Source: Fragilariopsis cylindrus CCMP1102
Lineage: Eukaryota > Bacillariophyta > Bacillariophyceae > Bacillariales > Bacillariaceae
DNA: 34,942 nucleotides
Assembly (NCBI GenBank): GCA_900095095.1
Contig: FMBT01000115.1
Coordinates: 1-34,942, forward strand
Reading direction: 5' to 3'
A model generated the notes under the pieces. It was given only the letters and a program-made list of their open reading frames with translations, ran no database searches and was not told the origin of the DNA. Each line of letters opens with the position of its first letter. Positions within the stretch are counted from its first letter, which is position 1. This document shows, one piece after another, positions 20,849 through 32,121 of this stretch. A program made the translations under genes and the position numbers.

Positions 20849-23095
20849 TCAACCACCAAAGGATAGTCTCGGAGGAGGAGCACGAGAAAGTTTCAATTCA
20901 GCCTTTTTCTTCAAACGCAATTCAAACATAACCTTCGAGATAAGAAGAAGGTCGGACAAACCCTGACTTTCTGGATCGTGCATATTATTAATATGTACTC
21001 GTCGACGTCGTTTGACAGGCCTTTGATTATCCCCTTCGGCATCAACGACAACGTCGTCATAGATAATTTTCATTTCACGAAAATTCCGAAATTTGGTAGC
21101 ACATGTAATACATTTTTCTACCAGCTTAAGAAAAAACTCTCGACGATGACCGTCATTGTTCGACCTATGTCCTCCTTTTTCGTACCGCTCTGAATCCCAT
21201 GGACTATACAATATAGGTAGAGCAACGCGGAGCCAATCACGTAGGGCCAAGTGCGGTTCAATGGACGTGTTGTGTAAGGTATTATAATCCATTTGGGCAA
21301 CACGAAATCGTAACTCCATTGGCAAACGTGCAATATCAGCTGCTTCTCCAGATAATGGAGCACCATTTTCTTCTTCAGAATCTTTTTCACTAATCATGCT
21401 TGATTCTGCCTCAGCAAATATGAAAGATTCCAATAAATCCTGTTCGTCTAACAAATCCCATGTCGGCACAGACGAGTTCTCCAATAGTCTAGAATCACTT
21501 CGTATCTTAGATGTCCTTTTTTTCGAATCGTTGTTTTCAAATGCTTCAGTTAATTGCTCCCAATCGATAGGTGGTATTGACAAATCCCGACGACCCTCCA
21601 TTGTGTCATTACTAGTATCTGTTAGAAAGGCTTCCAAGCATTCTTTTATCAAATCATAATCTGGTATGTCATTAAATCCAAGACCTTTTAAATGCTCAAA
21701 GGCCTTTGTCAATAGACCAACCTTGTGTTCGTCTCCGGATAAGGCCATAGGTTTTGGTAGGGACGGATCATCTTCGTCGTTGACGATAACATCTTGACCG
21801 TCGTGTTTCGGTGGATCGACCTTACCCTTACGTTTCTTGAACAGCGCCACGTGATACTCGTCTCCCATAAGTAAACGTCGTGTATTGATTAATATTTCAC
21901 CATCGGCTTGCGCCTCTAAGCCATGGATCCGTTCCTTGAGGGTTTTACATGCATCCCGATCTCGATTGGCCGCATGGCTCATCCACGGCAGTCCTCCTGA
22001 GGCTAGATCACAAAAGACATACAATAAAGACCAAATATCATCTCGAGGACAATAATCATTCAGCTGATGAACTCGGACACTTGCGTACATAGAGGTACCA
22101 CGGAAATCGGCCTTTTCTCGTTCTTTTCGGTAGCAAGATCCCGCTGAACCAGGAGATTGGCCTATCCAATTCAAACCACCCCAAGTTAGTGTCGAATTTG
22201 CCAAATTTGAATCTGATGGTACTACAATCGATTTAGACAGACCGAAGTCGACCATGCAAAACAAATTATTGCTCCCTCGTTTAACAACATTGCTCGGCTT
22301 GACATCTCGGTGAACGATTCCGACATAATGCATTTTTCTTAAGAGGGGTAGCATAACGTTAGCAGTTAGATATACGGCATCATTGATTGCGATCCGACGT
22401 CGGGCGCGGGCAGGAGTACTTGTTGTTGTAGAGCCGTTATTGGTATTATTGGTAGTACTACTGATACTATTCGGAGCAACTCTTTCGTCGTTGTTGTCTC
22501 TCTGCGAAGAGAATTGCGGTGGTTGTGGTTGCTGCTGTCTTTGTTGCTGTTGAACTTTCGGTTGTTGTCGAGTCGCCCAGTCTCTAATGACGTGCATATC
22601 TTGTCCTGTCAAATACTCCATAACAATAGCCGAAGTAACGGTGTTGTTATTTTTATCCCTATCTTTACTTACATAATGTCCCATATATGAGGGTACTGTA
22701 TGAGAAGGTAATACGTCGTCTAGGAAATGCAAAATTGATGCTTCTCCCCCCAAAACACCTGAATTTTTGAAATCACCAATCTCCACCTTGGCAGCTGCTA
22801 GTCGATGAGTTTTTGGTTTATTCTTTCCGTTATTACTAGTACTATCAATTTGTGTGTGATGATAACGCATGTTTATGCACTTGTGAATACTACAAAAGGT
22901 TCCTTTTCCTAACCGCCCTATGCTAAAATAGGGACCGAGGGTGGATCCAACTGCCGGGAAGTTGCCGGTTGTACGTGCAGATATCGGAGCACCATAATTG
23001 ACATTATCACGTCCACGACCGCTGGCTGTTCCTGCAGGCACCGCCGTTGCAGCAGGTGCCGTTATAGCACGCATACTTGAAGCCGCATCGTCCAT
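20849..23095 (-). CDS. Serine/threonine protein kinase, CK1/TTBK-like
   Basis: An intronless frame of 748 residues with all kinase signatures: glycine loop GRLGKGTFCSI, ATP-binding Lys in AAAKVE, catalytic loop HRDVKPSN and DFG (VDFGLSKS). In place of the usual APE region it reads RGTSMYASVRVH, followed by CPRDDIWSLLYVFCDLASG. That RGT-YASV-H and DDxWSLxY pattern is typical of the CK1 superfamily, especially tau-tubulin kinases. A Gln/Ser/Asn-rich insert of about 80 residues sits between the hinge strand (IVMEYLTGQDM) and the helix before the catalytic loop. The C-terminal 250 residues are not recognised and end PPRLSFGG. It lies downstream of, and on the same strand as, the PP2C-cNBD gene but is separated by 1.15 kb, so it is an independent gene. 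Substrates are unknown. Confidence 0.88.
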   Translation of the reverse strand: MDDAASSMRAITAPAATAVPAGTASGRGRDNVNYGAPISARTTGNFPAVGSTLGPYFSIGRLGKGTFCSIHKCINMRYHHTQIDSTSNNGKNKPKTHRLAAAKVEIGDFKNSGVLGGEASILHFLDDVLPSHTVPSYMGHYVSKDRDKNNNTVTSAIVMEYLTGQDMHVIRDWATRQQPKVQQQQRQQQPQPPQFSSQRDNNDERVAPNSISSTTNNTNNGSTTTSTPARARRRIAINDAVYLTANVMLPLLRKMHYVGIVHRDVKPSNVVKRGSNNLFCMVDFGLSKSIVVPSDSNLANSTLTWGGLNWIGQSPGSAGSCYRKEREKADFRGTSMYASVRVHQLNDYCPRDDIWSLLYVFCDLASGGLPWMSHAANRDRDACKTLKERIHGLEAQADGEILINTRRLLMGDEYHVALFKKRKGKVDPPKHDGQDVIVNDEDDPSLPKPMALSGDEHKVGLLTKAFEHLKGLGFNDIPDYDLIKECLEAFLTDTSNDTMEGRRDLSIPPIDWEQLTEAFENNDSKKRTSKIRSDSRLLENSSVPTWDLLDEQDLLESFIFAEAESSMISEKDSEEENGAPLSGEAADIARLPMELRFRVAQMDYNTLHNTSIEPHLALRDWLRVALPILYSPWDSERYEKGGHRSNNDGHRREFFLKLVEKCITCATKFRNFREMKIIYDDVVVDAEGDNQRPVKRRRRVHINNMHDPESQGLSDLLLISKVMFELRLKKKAELKLSRAPPPRLSFGG

Positions 23096-24245
23096 CGTTT
23101 CTCTCGATCACTTGTTCTTCCTGTGCTCTACTCTGATTGTTAAGATTGAGTACTAGTACAAAGCATCATTCTGGGGTTCTTTCAACTTTCAACAAACGTA
23201 ACCACAGATTTTTATAATAATTCAACATACTTGAAATACACGAATACACCGTAGTTAAATAAATGTTGAAATTGTCGTCAATCTACCGGTACTTGCAGTA
23301 CTGTAGTTTGAAAAACTACAGTACATACCTTTCTTACAACGTATACATAGGAAGAAGGTTATTTCTAAAACTTTATGATATATTTTATATAGATAGTATC
23401 AATATGAATGTTCATTGACCCCTCCACACTATGACCAAGAATTCACCCTTGATTGCATTGAAAGATCATATTCCCTAAAAACAGGCAATATGTATCACAG
23501 AATTGAATTTAAGTTCTAAACTATCAAATTTGTAAGTGGATCAGAAGTTAAGTGATTGAAAACACAGGGCTTATAATATTATTCAAGAGATCACATAGGG
23601 TCTTGAGCCGGAGAGATATGTATACGTCACTTTGTTAATGGCTCTGGTGGTTTAGAATTGTCAAGCTCTATGCCGTCATACATATTGCATATATCATTTG
23701 TTCTGGGAATACCATTACACACACATCACAGCCAGCGTAGATTGATGATGAACAAAAATGCATTCAAGTCCATTATTAGTATATCTACCTTTTTATGCAA
23801 GAGATATACATAGCTGAGCTTGGAGTGGCGGCAATATTTTTCTTATCCTCTCTTGTAAAGCACTCATACAGGCATGATCAAGTGTCTTACTAATCTAATA
23901 AATCATGAAGATTTGATGGATGCCACTCTACTGATATAAAATGCTAATATGTCTACTGTAGATACCTACCATATCACTAGCACGAATAAAAGTATAAATA
24001 GTGTATGAAGGAGTAATTAGTAGCTACTACCGTAGGGCGCATTAAAATGCTCGGTTTAAGACTACTTCAAGTATTAAGATAGTTATTCCAACACAGTAAA
24101 AGAGAATTGTTCGCAGTTGTCCTGCTAAATTCTTTTTCTTGAATGCCACTACCCTAGCGACAGATATTTTTTCTAACCACACCACTCACACATAAACACA
24201 TACGATTGATGTGACACAAATCCTGTTCGGACACATTGAATATTC
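23096..24245. other. Intergenic region with a perfect hairpin
   Basis: 1.15 kb of AT-rich sequence between the PP2C-cNBD stop and the kinase start. Apart from the hairpin at 23298-23324 I see no gene. In particular, no kinase-domain exon continues the PP2C-cNBD gene here. Confidence 0.55.
23298..23324. repeat. Perfect 12-bp inverted repeat with 3-nt loop
   Basis: GTACTGTAGTTT, loop GAA, then AAACTACAGTAC. It lies about 200 bases upstream of the kinase start and could be a cruciform, a dimeric regulator site or part of a transcript hairpin. Confidence 0.8.
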
Positions 24246-26638
24246 TCAAGCGCTTCCTTCCAGTTTTTCGACTGATATTAGATTAGTTAGGACCTCTCTA
24301 TCGATTTTCCACCCTGTTATTGTTTGAAGTGAGATTACAGTTGCCGCATATTTCTGTTGGTCAACAATGACTTCGTGACCGACGTAGTCTCCAGGTTTAA
24401 GTGTAGAATTCTGAGGAACACCCTTGACCACTTTTACCCGCTCTGTGTTGTAAAAAAAAAATGCAAAATGAAATAAGATGCAAATAAAATAAAAGATTAG
24501 AATCATTATTAAGATCAATCAAAAGTGGCAATACTAAAGATAGAGCCCACGAGGAAGTGTATTTTTTATCATCATGGTACGGTCGCCGATAACTTACCAC
24601 AAGTACCCGAGGTAAGGACAAACATTGATTCCCCAAAATGGCCCTGTTCGACGAGACTTTCTCCGCGACCGAAGGCAATTTCATCAAAAGAAACTGCTAC
24701 CTTCGTAATTTCCTCCTTGTCCAGTCCCCGAAAGAGTGGGATATTCGAAATTGTCTTCATTAACTCCTTCCTTGTTCCTTGCGATTGGGCTAGTACTTGA
24801 CGAAAGGCAGCACGATGTAAACCCCACAAATGACCATCTGAACGAGCTATGATTGAAGCAGATCTAGGAGCTGAGTACATCAGAGCCAATTCTCCGAAAC
24901 AAGGATGCAAATGCTTTGAAACAGAACCCTCGTAGACATGGATAAGAGCACCGCCAGTCCCATTGTCCTCTTCTCCTTCTCCTAAGATGCGAACCTCAAA
25001 GGTACCATCGTCGATGATGTAGAAGCGGTCTCCCACCGTCCCTTGCTTTATGACCCATGTACCCTTTTCAACTGGAATTGGCTCCATGATACCAAAAATT
25101 AGTTCGCGTTGTTCATCAGTGATGTTCCGGAACATAACAGACGTCTTGATTGCATCCGCTATTCGAGCCTTCTCCGAAAGAGTCTTTACTGTATATAGCT
25201 GATCTAAGTCAACTTCCTTGTTTAGCTCCGCTAGGTCCTCCTCGCTCACAACAGCATTCTGTTTAAGCTTTTCGATTTCCTGTGCCTTCTCTTTGGTCAT
25301 ACGACTACGAACAGGCCGCGCATCCTCACCAACATTGTTACTGAGATGATTGCTTAACGAAAGTTCCGCTTGCGTGGATGGTCCCTGATTTACATCTAGA
25401 TTTCTTATCGACGAAGTTACGTATTCTCCTTCCATCGCTTCCGGCGTGTTAATTGTTTCTACAAACATACAAATGATGGTGATATCATCCGTTCGTAGCT
25501 CATATTGAAGCCACAATTCATAACTTTCTGCGACAACTGCACGACAGGCCTCCAATGGATCAGTAAACTTTGCACAAATATCAATTACCGATTGATTGGT
25601 CAAGAACTCAAAAACACCATCACTTGCTATAACAATGACCCGATCTTCAGGTTTGATTTCTCGTGTTAACATTTCAGGTTCGGCATATACACCAAGCTCC
25701 TCAGCCATTGCATCACCCAAAGATCTCGTAAATGCCGTACCTGGATAGTCTCCATTAGCACTCCATACACGAGGAGGATCACCTCCTTCATCTAGCTCCT
25801 CTCCGAGTTCTATATCACCCTCATCATTGTTCTCGTCGTCATCAGCATTATCATTGATCGGTTGTAATCCTTCCAGCTGATCAAGAGATAAAATCCGTGC
25901 ACCTGTCTTTCTAATGCGTATACGTTCATCTTTACGATATGGCGTTTGGTCACGAGAAAGAGGGAACGCCTTAAGTGCTTGCCTTTGACCGTAACCATTT
26001 GGTTGAGTGGCCTTACCTAGTACAGCCCGACTATCGCCTACGTTGGAAATGGTTAACCGATTACGGCGTCCGTGAACGTACGCCGAAATTGCAGTAGTCC
26101 CTGACAGAGAATCATCAACATGTGGATCCTGATGCATGGCTAGATTGCATTCTACATGAGCACGAAGACTTGCTTTATGCATTTGTTCCTTTGATAGTTC
26201 AATATGAGAGAGTGGGTCAGATGTTCTATATGTTTCCAGCTTATCTTTCATGGCATTTGACTCCTTTGCTTTCATTTTATTGATATGCTTTGCGAGGTAC
26301 TTAGGCATTTCATCTCTAGCAAACTGAGAACATAGATCTCCATCTCGGCCATGTCCATCATAAACTGCAAAGAAACCATCATTCGATTCACGTGTTCCGA
26401 AACGATCAGTTACACTGTACGCATCCTGATTCGGCTTGTGAGGATCATCGGGGTAGTACCCCTTTTGACTTAAGTACGCGTATCGCATTCGTAAACCACC
26501 ACAGATAATTTCTTTTGACTCATCACTACAATCAACTTTTCGCAGAGCCTTTTCTTCTCCACGTCCCATACTACCGTTGGCTTTCGACATCGGTTTAGAG
26601 CCATTACCCTCTACTTCGGCCGACTCACAGCACCCCAT
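24246..26638 (-). CDS. PP2C phosphatase fused to two cyclic-nucleotide-binding domains
   Basis: The start at 26638 gives MGCCES, a strong N-myristoylation plus palmitoylation signal. Residues about 50-400 are a complete PP2C phosphatase: NQDAY, FFAVYDGHGRDGD, SLSGTTAI, ISNVGDSRAVLG, AFTRSLGDAM, VIASDGVFEFLT and RTDDITII, so the metal-binding Asp residues are kept. A charged helical linker follows, then cNBD1 with an intact phosphate-binding cassette (CFGELALMYSAPRSASI). cNBD2 starts at IPLFRGLDKEEI and crosses a 155-nt intron, 24597-24443. Its cassette reads PGDYVGHEVIVDQQKYAATV, lacking the usual Gly-Glu and Arg. The protein of about 745 residues stops at 24246. Plant relatives with this order continue into a protein kinase and were described as PKG-like; here there is no kinase. 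Probably a membrane-bound, cyclic-nucleotide-regulated phosphatase (inference). Confidence 0.88.
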
Positions 26639-28682
26639 GATATCGCCGAGGATAAGATACAATTATTGATCGGTAGATTGACAGTTTCGAGTACTTTGTA
26701 GAATATCAGTGAAGAGATGGTTTGATGGCAAGAGCCGAATAGGTGCTAAGGACAGCGTTTCAGTTGCTTTGATTTCAATTTCTTAAACAAAATACTGTAC
26801 AAGAGTATGTGTATTGATAATGTCAGTAACAGCATGCATATTAAGTACAAACAGTTCGCCGTTGATTCTTCGATTTACGTTGTTAAGGTGCACCTTAAGA
26901 GCGATGATCATGCAGCATTGCGAAAAAAAAAAGATGACTTCTCGTGATTTCGTGCGCGTGCAGCGCGAATTAAAAAATACTTGATGTCAATCAATTAAAA
27001 ATAGACATTACTGTACTGTAGCTCGCTCGAGCTCCACGCACATTTAGTACAATTAGTTGTAGTCATTCATCATGTTATATTTTGATTTTGATATAAGTAA
27101 TAGGTTAGTACTACTGTATTACTAAATATTACTTACTATGCTTAGTACTTCTATGGGTGTTACTTGGTAAAATGATTCGATTTTGCTTTTGCTGGCTATT
27201 GGGTTCCAGAAGCTATGCATGGACGTCTGCCTGAATCATCGTTGCCTTCTTCTTTGATGATGTGATGACATTCACTTGCATTATATGATTAAAAGAGACA
27301 TCATCATCATGTATGTTGTGTCTTTATGTAAAAATTATTACAGCCCTTTCTTTTAAGGCTACTAGTAGTAACTTAAAAGGAAAAAGAATATGTTATGCGC
27401 TTCCCTTTTCTTTCAAATATAAATCATTAATCAATCTATCAAAGAACCATTTCCTCAGGTTGTTGAGTAGACAATTGTAATCCAGAACACATAACCTGTT
27501 CACCTCATCCCAGCAATCAGTACATCATGTGACATGCTTCAAATTCATCAAGAGGTATGCACATGCATGCATGTATGACTAGAATTGTGGACTGAACAGT
27601 CAGATATTTCTAATTTAGATTTAAAAATAAAAAAAATCACAACATACAGAGTCTAGCCTCCTCCCGTCAACTGCGCAACGTAACGTAATTTTCGTTTTAA
27701 CAATATTTAAGTAACAACACGTTGACGATGTGTTTGAACAATATCAATCACTTTCACTACCGGTAAATACAAGTATTAAAAAAAGAAGTTCTATTGCTTT
27801 TTCAGGTTGAGGACACCAACATCAAGCCACATCAAATCATCGATTGATGTCGACCAATAACGAGAACGAGAAATAGTAGTCTTCACTTGTTACAGTTGTA
27901 CAAGAAAATTGAAAGAGAAACAAAAAAGCCGCGCTTATTAATAAGTTTACGATCAATAAATAAATAAATAGCCACCGGACGTTGAACCAACATCACTGTC
28001 TCAAAGACGAATCGAATCAATCAAGATTAACCCGAAAAATCAGAATCAGATTCAATATCCCTCGAGGGAAATTAAATTCCAAGCTTTCAGTTTTCTTGAT
28101 ACAATTCTAGCTATTTGAAAGAAAGATTGGAAGGTATTGATTACAATACAAGAAGAGAGGAGAGGAGTTTGACAAGTTGAAGTGGTTGCTACTTTCAAGT
28201 ACAGTAATTCAAGACAGACGTCGAATTGTTAGTTGTCAGTTGTCAGTTGTCAGTTGTCAGTTGTCAGTTTCCAAGTAGCATCTCAGAAGATAAATCACTT
28301 CGGCGGTAATAACCACACGAGAACTCACATCGGAAAAACCTTGACCTTGACGGCAATACAATAAAGATTAATATCGAATTCTTGATCATTCATTGATAGC
28401 TCATCACGATTAAAAAAAACAAAAATAAAGACTTGCTGTTCGACCAATCGTTGTTCTTTAATAGACACACTCTTTATCACTACTTTTTTGTTGATTGGCT
28501 TGGCTGCCTCTGCCTGAAAGAAAGAAAAAAAGATCAAAATTGAACGATAGGGCTTATACATTATCTATCTTTATTTGACCGTATTATTCTATTGAATACC
28601 TACATTGAAAGTATTATTTCCAAAAATATATACAATACAGTACAACAAAAACACCTTTTAAACATAAAACAAACGATACATA
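26639..28682. other. Two-kilobase intergenic region
   Basis: The divergent promoter region of the PP2C-cNBD gene (-) and the RBBP6-like gene (+). It contains a perfect 16-bp palindrome at 26883-26898 (TTAAGGTGCACCTTAA), short CATCAT and TAAA repeats, and a heptamer tandem repeat at 28231-28269. A 78-codon minus-strand frame at 28325-28561 has a plausible upstream acceptor but no recognisable motif. No tRNA or mobile element seen. Confidence 0.55.
28231..28269. repeat. (AGTTGTC)n heptamer tandem repeat
   Basis: Five perfect copies of AGTTGTC plus a partial sixth, about 415 bases upstream of the RBBP6-like start codon. Confidence 0.95.
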
Positions 28683-31166
28683 ATGTCATCTACAATTTTA
28701 TACAAATTTCGAGCGTCTACGACGTTCGAGGCTTTACCTCTTCCCGGCTCTGCCGCTAGACTTTTTGATGTCAAAAAGGCTATCGTCAAGGCTAACAAGC
28801 TTGATACTGGAAGTATGGAATTCGATCTCGCTGTTCGTAATGCTGATACCAATGAGGAATATGCCGACGAAAGTATGCTATTACCACGTGGGACCAGAAT
28901 TATCGTTCAACGTCTTCCTGCAGGTCGGGGACAGGGTTTTCTTGCTCGTATGCAACGCAACGAACATGGAGGCGGCGGTGCAGGTAATAATAGCTTTCAG
29001 CAACAGCAACAGCAGCACCCTAGTGGGTATTATACGATCGACAGCCGAGCAAGAGAAAACGAAGAAGAAGAGTTCGTGGAGACGGATACTGCCGAAAGCA
29101 ACGACGATAAGGAGTTAGCTGCTCTTCAAGCGGTTACCTCTATTCAAGCTGATGGACCTACCATGGCTGGTGGACGATCCATGATGGGAGGTGGAGGTCA
29201 CCGAGGGGGGCGTGGCGGACCACAGCAACCTGCAGGGATGGGAGCTCCACCGAGTGGATCGAAACCGAATTACCATCAAAAATCTAATAACACCCATCAA
29301 CGACCGAATGCAGATCCGGAATTACGTGATCAGGAGAAAAAACTCATGCCCAAGAAACGTGCCACTGGTATTCCTCGAACTTTTTTGAATCTTTCAGCTC
29401 CACCCAAAACGGATGGTACCAAGGAGGGGGAAGAAGGTGACCAGACTCCGCTTTTGCAGCCAAACAAACAGGGATTTAAAGAGTTGGTTAGTCGTGGAGG
29501 AGGTCAGAGCGCAAATACAGCAGGCACACGAAGAGATTTGGACTATGTCTTGAAGCTCACTTCAACAACTGTGCCGGAGCATCTTCAATGCGCTATCTGT
29601 GAGAATGTTGTTAAGAGTGCTCTGTTATTGCCGTGGGATACAGAAGGCAGAACTGTGTGTGAAACTTGCATTCGGGATGCCTTAACTCAGAATGGGTTTC
29701 GTTGTCCTTTGACGGGCATGGATGGTGTTAGTCCTGACGATCTAATTCCTAATGTTGGTTTGCGTAAGGCTGCCGAATTGTTTATTAAGGGAGTAATGGA
29801 GCAGGTAGATGAGATTGAAAAGCAACAAGTTGAGGAGTCGGTCAATACGACAGAGAATCAGTCAAGCGAGAAAAACATTCTGGATGGTGAAGGCGTAGAG
29901 AAAGGAGTCATTGTTTCTAAAAGAATGTCTTTTTCTAATTCCAAAAAGTTGGATGGTGATCCTTTTGGCGGCGGTGTTGATGATTTTGGTGGGGATGTTT
30001 TTGCTGTTGAAGCGAAAAATCAGACAGCCAAGGAGCCAGAAGAATTGACGGACAAGAAAGAAGACGAGAATCTTGATACATCTACAACTACAGAAGTAGC
30101 AGTAAAAACAGATAGCAATTCAGAATCTAATACAGTTGTTGAAAGTACAGAAGAAACTAAATCTAATGAATCTAAAGATATTGATACTACTGCTGAAAGT
30201 GATAAATCCTCCTCTTTAACTAATATTCAATCATCTACTAATGAGGCTAATAGCAATAATAAGCAAAATGATAAAACAAACGAACTTTCGATTTCCGCGG
30301 AATCTTCAAATTTGAAGAGTAAGAATGAGCAGTCTTTTAAAACATCTACAAATGAAAGTAAGGCACAGAAATCACAGCCCACACCAACACCGCCATCTTC
30401 TCATATGCGCTTTCACAGAAGACGCGGTCCACCGGCAGGTTATGCTATGGGTCCTGCGGGCGCAAGAGCAACGAGCGCAAGAGTAAATAACCAGTCAGAT
30501 AATAATAACAATAACAATAACAACAACAACAACAACAACAATAATAATAATAATAATAACAATAACCAACATGGAAACAACGGAGGACAAAACTACCCTG
30601 ACCAAATGAACAATAATAACCACGAAAATGGATTTTCGAGAGGTGGTGGAAGAGGTCGAGGTGGACGGTTTCCCGCACGTGGTGGTGGTGGAGGTGGCAG
30701 ACATAATGGCAACTTTAATCAGAGAGATGATCGTAACGGTGGCGGAGATTCGTACGGGAGAGGAGATCGTGGCGGACGAGGGCGTGGCGGTGGACGCGGA
30801 CGTGGTAGAGGCAGATTTGATGGAGACCAGCAGCAGCAGCAGGATCACCGATTAATGGACGAAGACAACAATCGTGGTATGAAAAGAAATAGGGATGACC
30901 ATAGACACCCTCAACAAGATTCGGATGATTTTCGCGGCCATGAAGGTGGAGGAGGAGGAAGAGGAAGAGGAGGACCTTATGGTGGCAGAGGCGGGTATGA
31001 TGATAGAGGGGGAGGAAGGGGACCTTATGGTGGCAGAGGCGATGACAGAGGTGGTGGTTATGAAGGTAGAGGCGGAGGAAGAGGTCGTGGTGGTGGTGGT
31101 GGTGGCGGACGGAACTTTCGTGGAGGTCGAGGTGGAGGTCGTGGCTATGGTCGTGGTCGATACTAA
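28683..31166 (+). CDS. RBBP6: RBBP6/Mpe1-like DWNN-RING protein with RGG tail
   Basis: RBBP6/Mpe1 is a subunit of the pre-mRNA cleavage and polyadenylation machinery with a ubiquitin-like DWNN domain. Residues 1-80 are the DWNN fold (ILYKFRASTTFEALPLPG, FDVKKAIVKANKL, LLPRGTRIIVQRLP). The family motif TGIPRTFLNL occurs near residue 225. A RING/U-box follows at about 29574-29780: LQCAICENVVKSALLLPW, VCETCIRDAL, GFRCPLTG. The CCHC zinc knuckle that normally lies between DWNN and TGIP is absent; that stretch is Gly/Gln-rich. After an acidic Ser/Thr region and a poly-Asn tract comes a long RGG/RGRGG tail, a typical RNA-binding and arginine-methylation substrate region. One exon, 827 residues. The start is the only ATG placing DWNN at the extreme N terminus, as the family requires. 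Confidence 0.9.
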   Translation: MSSTILYKFRASTTFEALPLPGSAARLFDVKKAIVKANKLDTGSMEFDLAVRNADTNEEYADESMLLPRGTRIIVQRLPAGRGQGFLARMQRNEHGGGGAGNNSFQQQQQQHPSGYYTIDSRARENEEEEFVETDTAESNDDKELAALQAVTSIQADGPTMAGGRSMMGGGGHRGGRGGPQQPAGMGAPPSGSKPNYHQKSNNTHQRPNADPELRDQEKKLMPKKRATGIPRTFLNLSAPPKTDGTKEGEEGDQTPLLQPNKQGFKELVSRGGGQSANTAGTRRDLDYVLKLTSTTVPEHLQCAICENVVKSALLLPWDTEGRTVCETCIRDALTQNGFRCPLTGMDGVSPDDLIPNVGLRKAAELFIKGVMEQVDEIEKQQVEESVNTTENQSSEKNILDGEGVEKGVIVSKRMSFSNSKKLDGDPFGGGVDDFGGDVFAVEAKNQTAKEPEELTDKKEDENLDTSTTTEVAVKTDSNSESNTVVESTEETKSNESKDIDTTAESDKSSSLTNIQSSTNEANSNNKQNDKTNELSISAESSNLKSKNEQSFKTSTNESKAQKSQPTPTPPSSHMRFHRRRGPPAGYAMGPAGARATSARVNNQSDNNNNNNNNNNNNNNNNNNNNNNQHGNNGGQNYPDQMNNNNHENGFSRGGGRGRGGRFPARGGGGGGRHNGNFNQRDDRNGGGDSYGRGDRGGRGRGGGRGRGRGRFDGDQQQQQDHRLMDEDNNRGMKRNRDDHRHPQQDSDDFRGHEGGGGGRGRGGPYGGRGGYDDRGGGRGPYGGRGDDRGGGYEGRGGGRGRGGGGGGGRNFRGGRGGGRGYGRGRY
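30496..30567 (+). repeat. (AAY)n repeat encoding poly-Asn
   Basis: An uninterrupted run of AAT/AAC codons inside the RBBP6-like gene, just before the RGG tail. Mixed codons suggest selection on the residue rather than simple slippage alone. Confidence 0.9.
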
Positions 31167-32121
31167 AAGCTAGTAGAATAGTTGAGACACCTGTTCTATG
31201 AAAGTAAAAAATTTGTTAGCAAAAAAAATGAATCAAGATGATAGCATAGCAATTGATTGTGACCTCATCCTTGTATTGTATTGTATTGAATTTAATTTAA
31301 TTTAATTTAATTGAATACACTCGTTGCAGAATAAATAAAAAGAGATATGCTACCAACTGGCCAATACTATACACGCACCTATCTCGCAAATAAGTATGAA
31401 AAAGATAAATAAACAATAGTAAATAGTATATTAAGATAAACAAATAAAAAATGCGCACATTCAACATAACGTTACCTATATGTATACAGAGAGGAGATTA
31501 TAGCTTTAGGCTGGTATTCCACTACTGCTACTTTTCCTCTGTAAAATGAACTTCAGATATAGACAATACTCCATAGATTTTACCATCTATACTACAGTGT
31601 ACATTATACATGGATATGTACGGTAGCTACTGTAGCTAGAGTAGTATGGTCTGAATGCCATGGTATGTTAGTAATAAATTTTAATGAAAAAAAGGGGGGG
31701 GGGGGCTTCGATTTTCTATTAATTTTCAGCGCTTTTTTTGTTTTGTTTTGTGATGACGCGATAAGGGGGCTACGCCACTGATTTGATATGCGCTAGTCGT
31801 TCATTATTCGTTAAAGAACAAGGAACAAACAGCGTCCTGTCGACCAACCGTACTGTCCCATTCGCCGAGGGTTTTCGCTTGCGATGCGGCGATGTGATTT
31901 CAATCAAGCCGATGAATTCGAAAAAGCTGCTTGGTACATCGGAATCACAATAATAAATAAATTACTTCAAGAAGTAGAGAGCAAAAGACAGCTCCCTTTG
32001 TTTCGTGCTGGCCAGTCACGACATCTTCATCAATCATCATCATTCTAGCTATTGCGATCGGTTACTATTTTACACAACAATCATTACATAACACAACATT
32101 CACAGCGTTATATTTTCAGCC
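31167..32121. other. Intergenic region with TTTAA repeats and a G12 run
   Basis: Between two same-strand genes. Contains GTATT and TTTAA short tandem repeats at about 31274-31312 and an A7G12 run at 31687-31705. TAGCTACTGTAGCTA at about 31624-31638 is nearly palindromic. No gene is evident; the last 200 bases should hold the TerC promoter and leader. Confidence 0.5.

Noticed and set aside
20849-26638. PP2C-cNBD and the downstream kinase as one split PKG gene
   Set aside because: The kinase has its own start and N-terminal region, is of CK1/TTBK type rather than AGC type, and 1.15 kb of non-coding sequence separates the two.
28325-28561. Minus-strand 78-codon frame preceded by a TTTCTTTCAG acceptor-like site
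   Set aside because: No recognisable motif, and only about 120 bases remain before the RBBP6-like start for any upstream exon; kept only as an unproven possibility.
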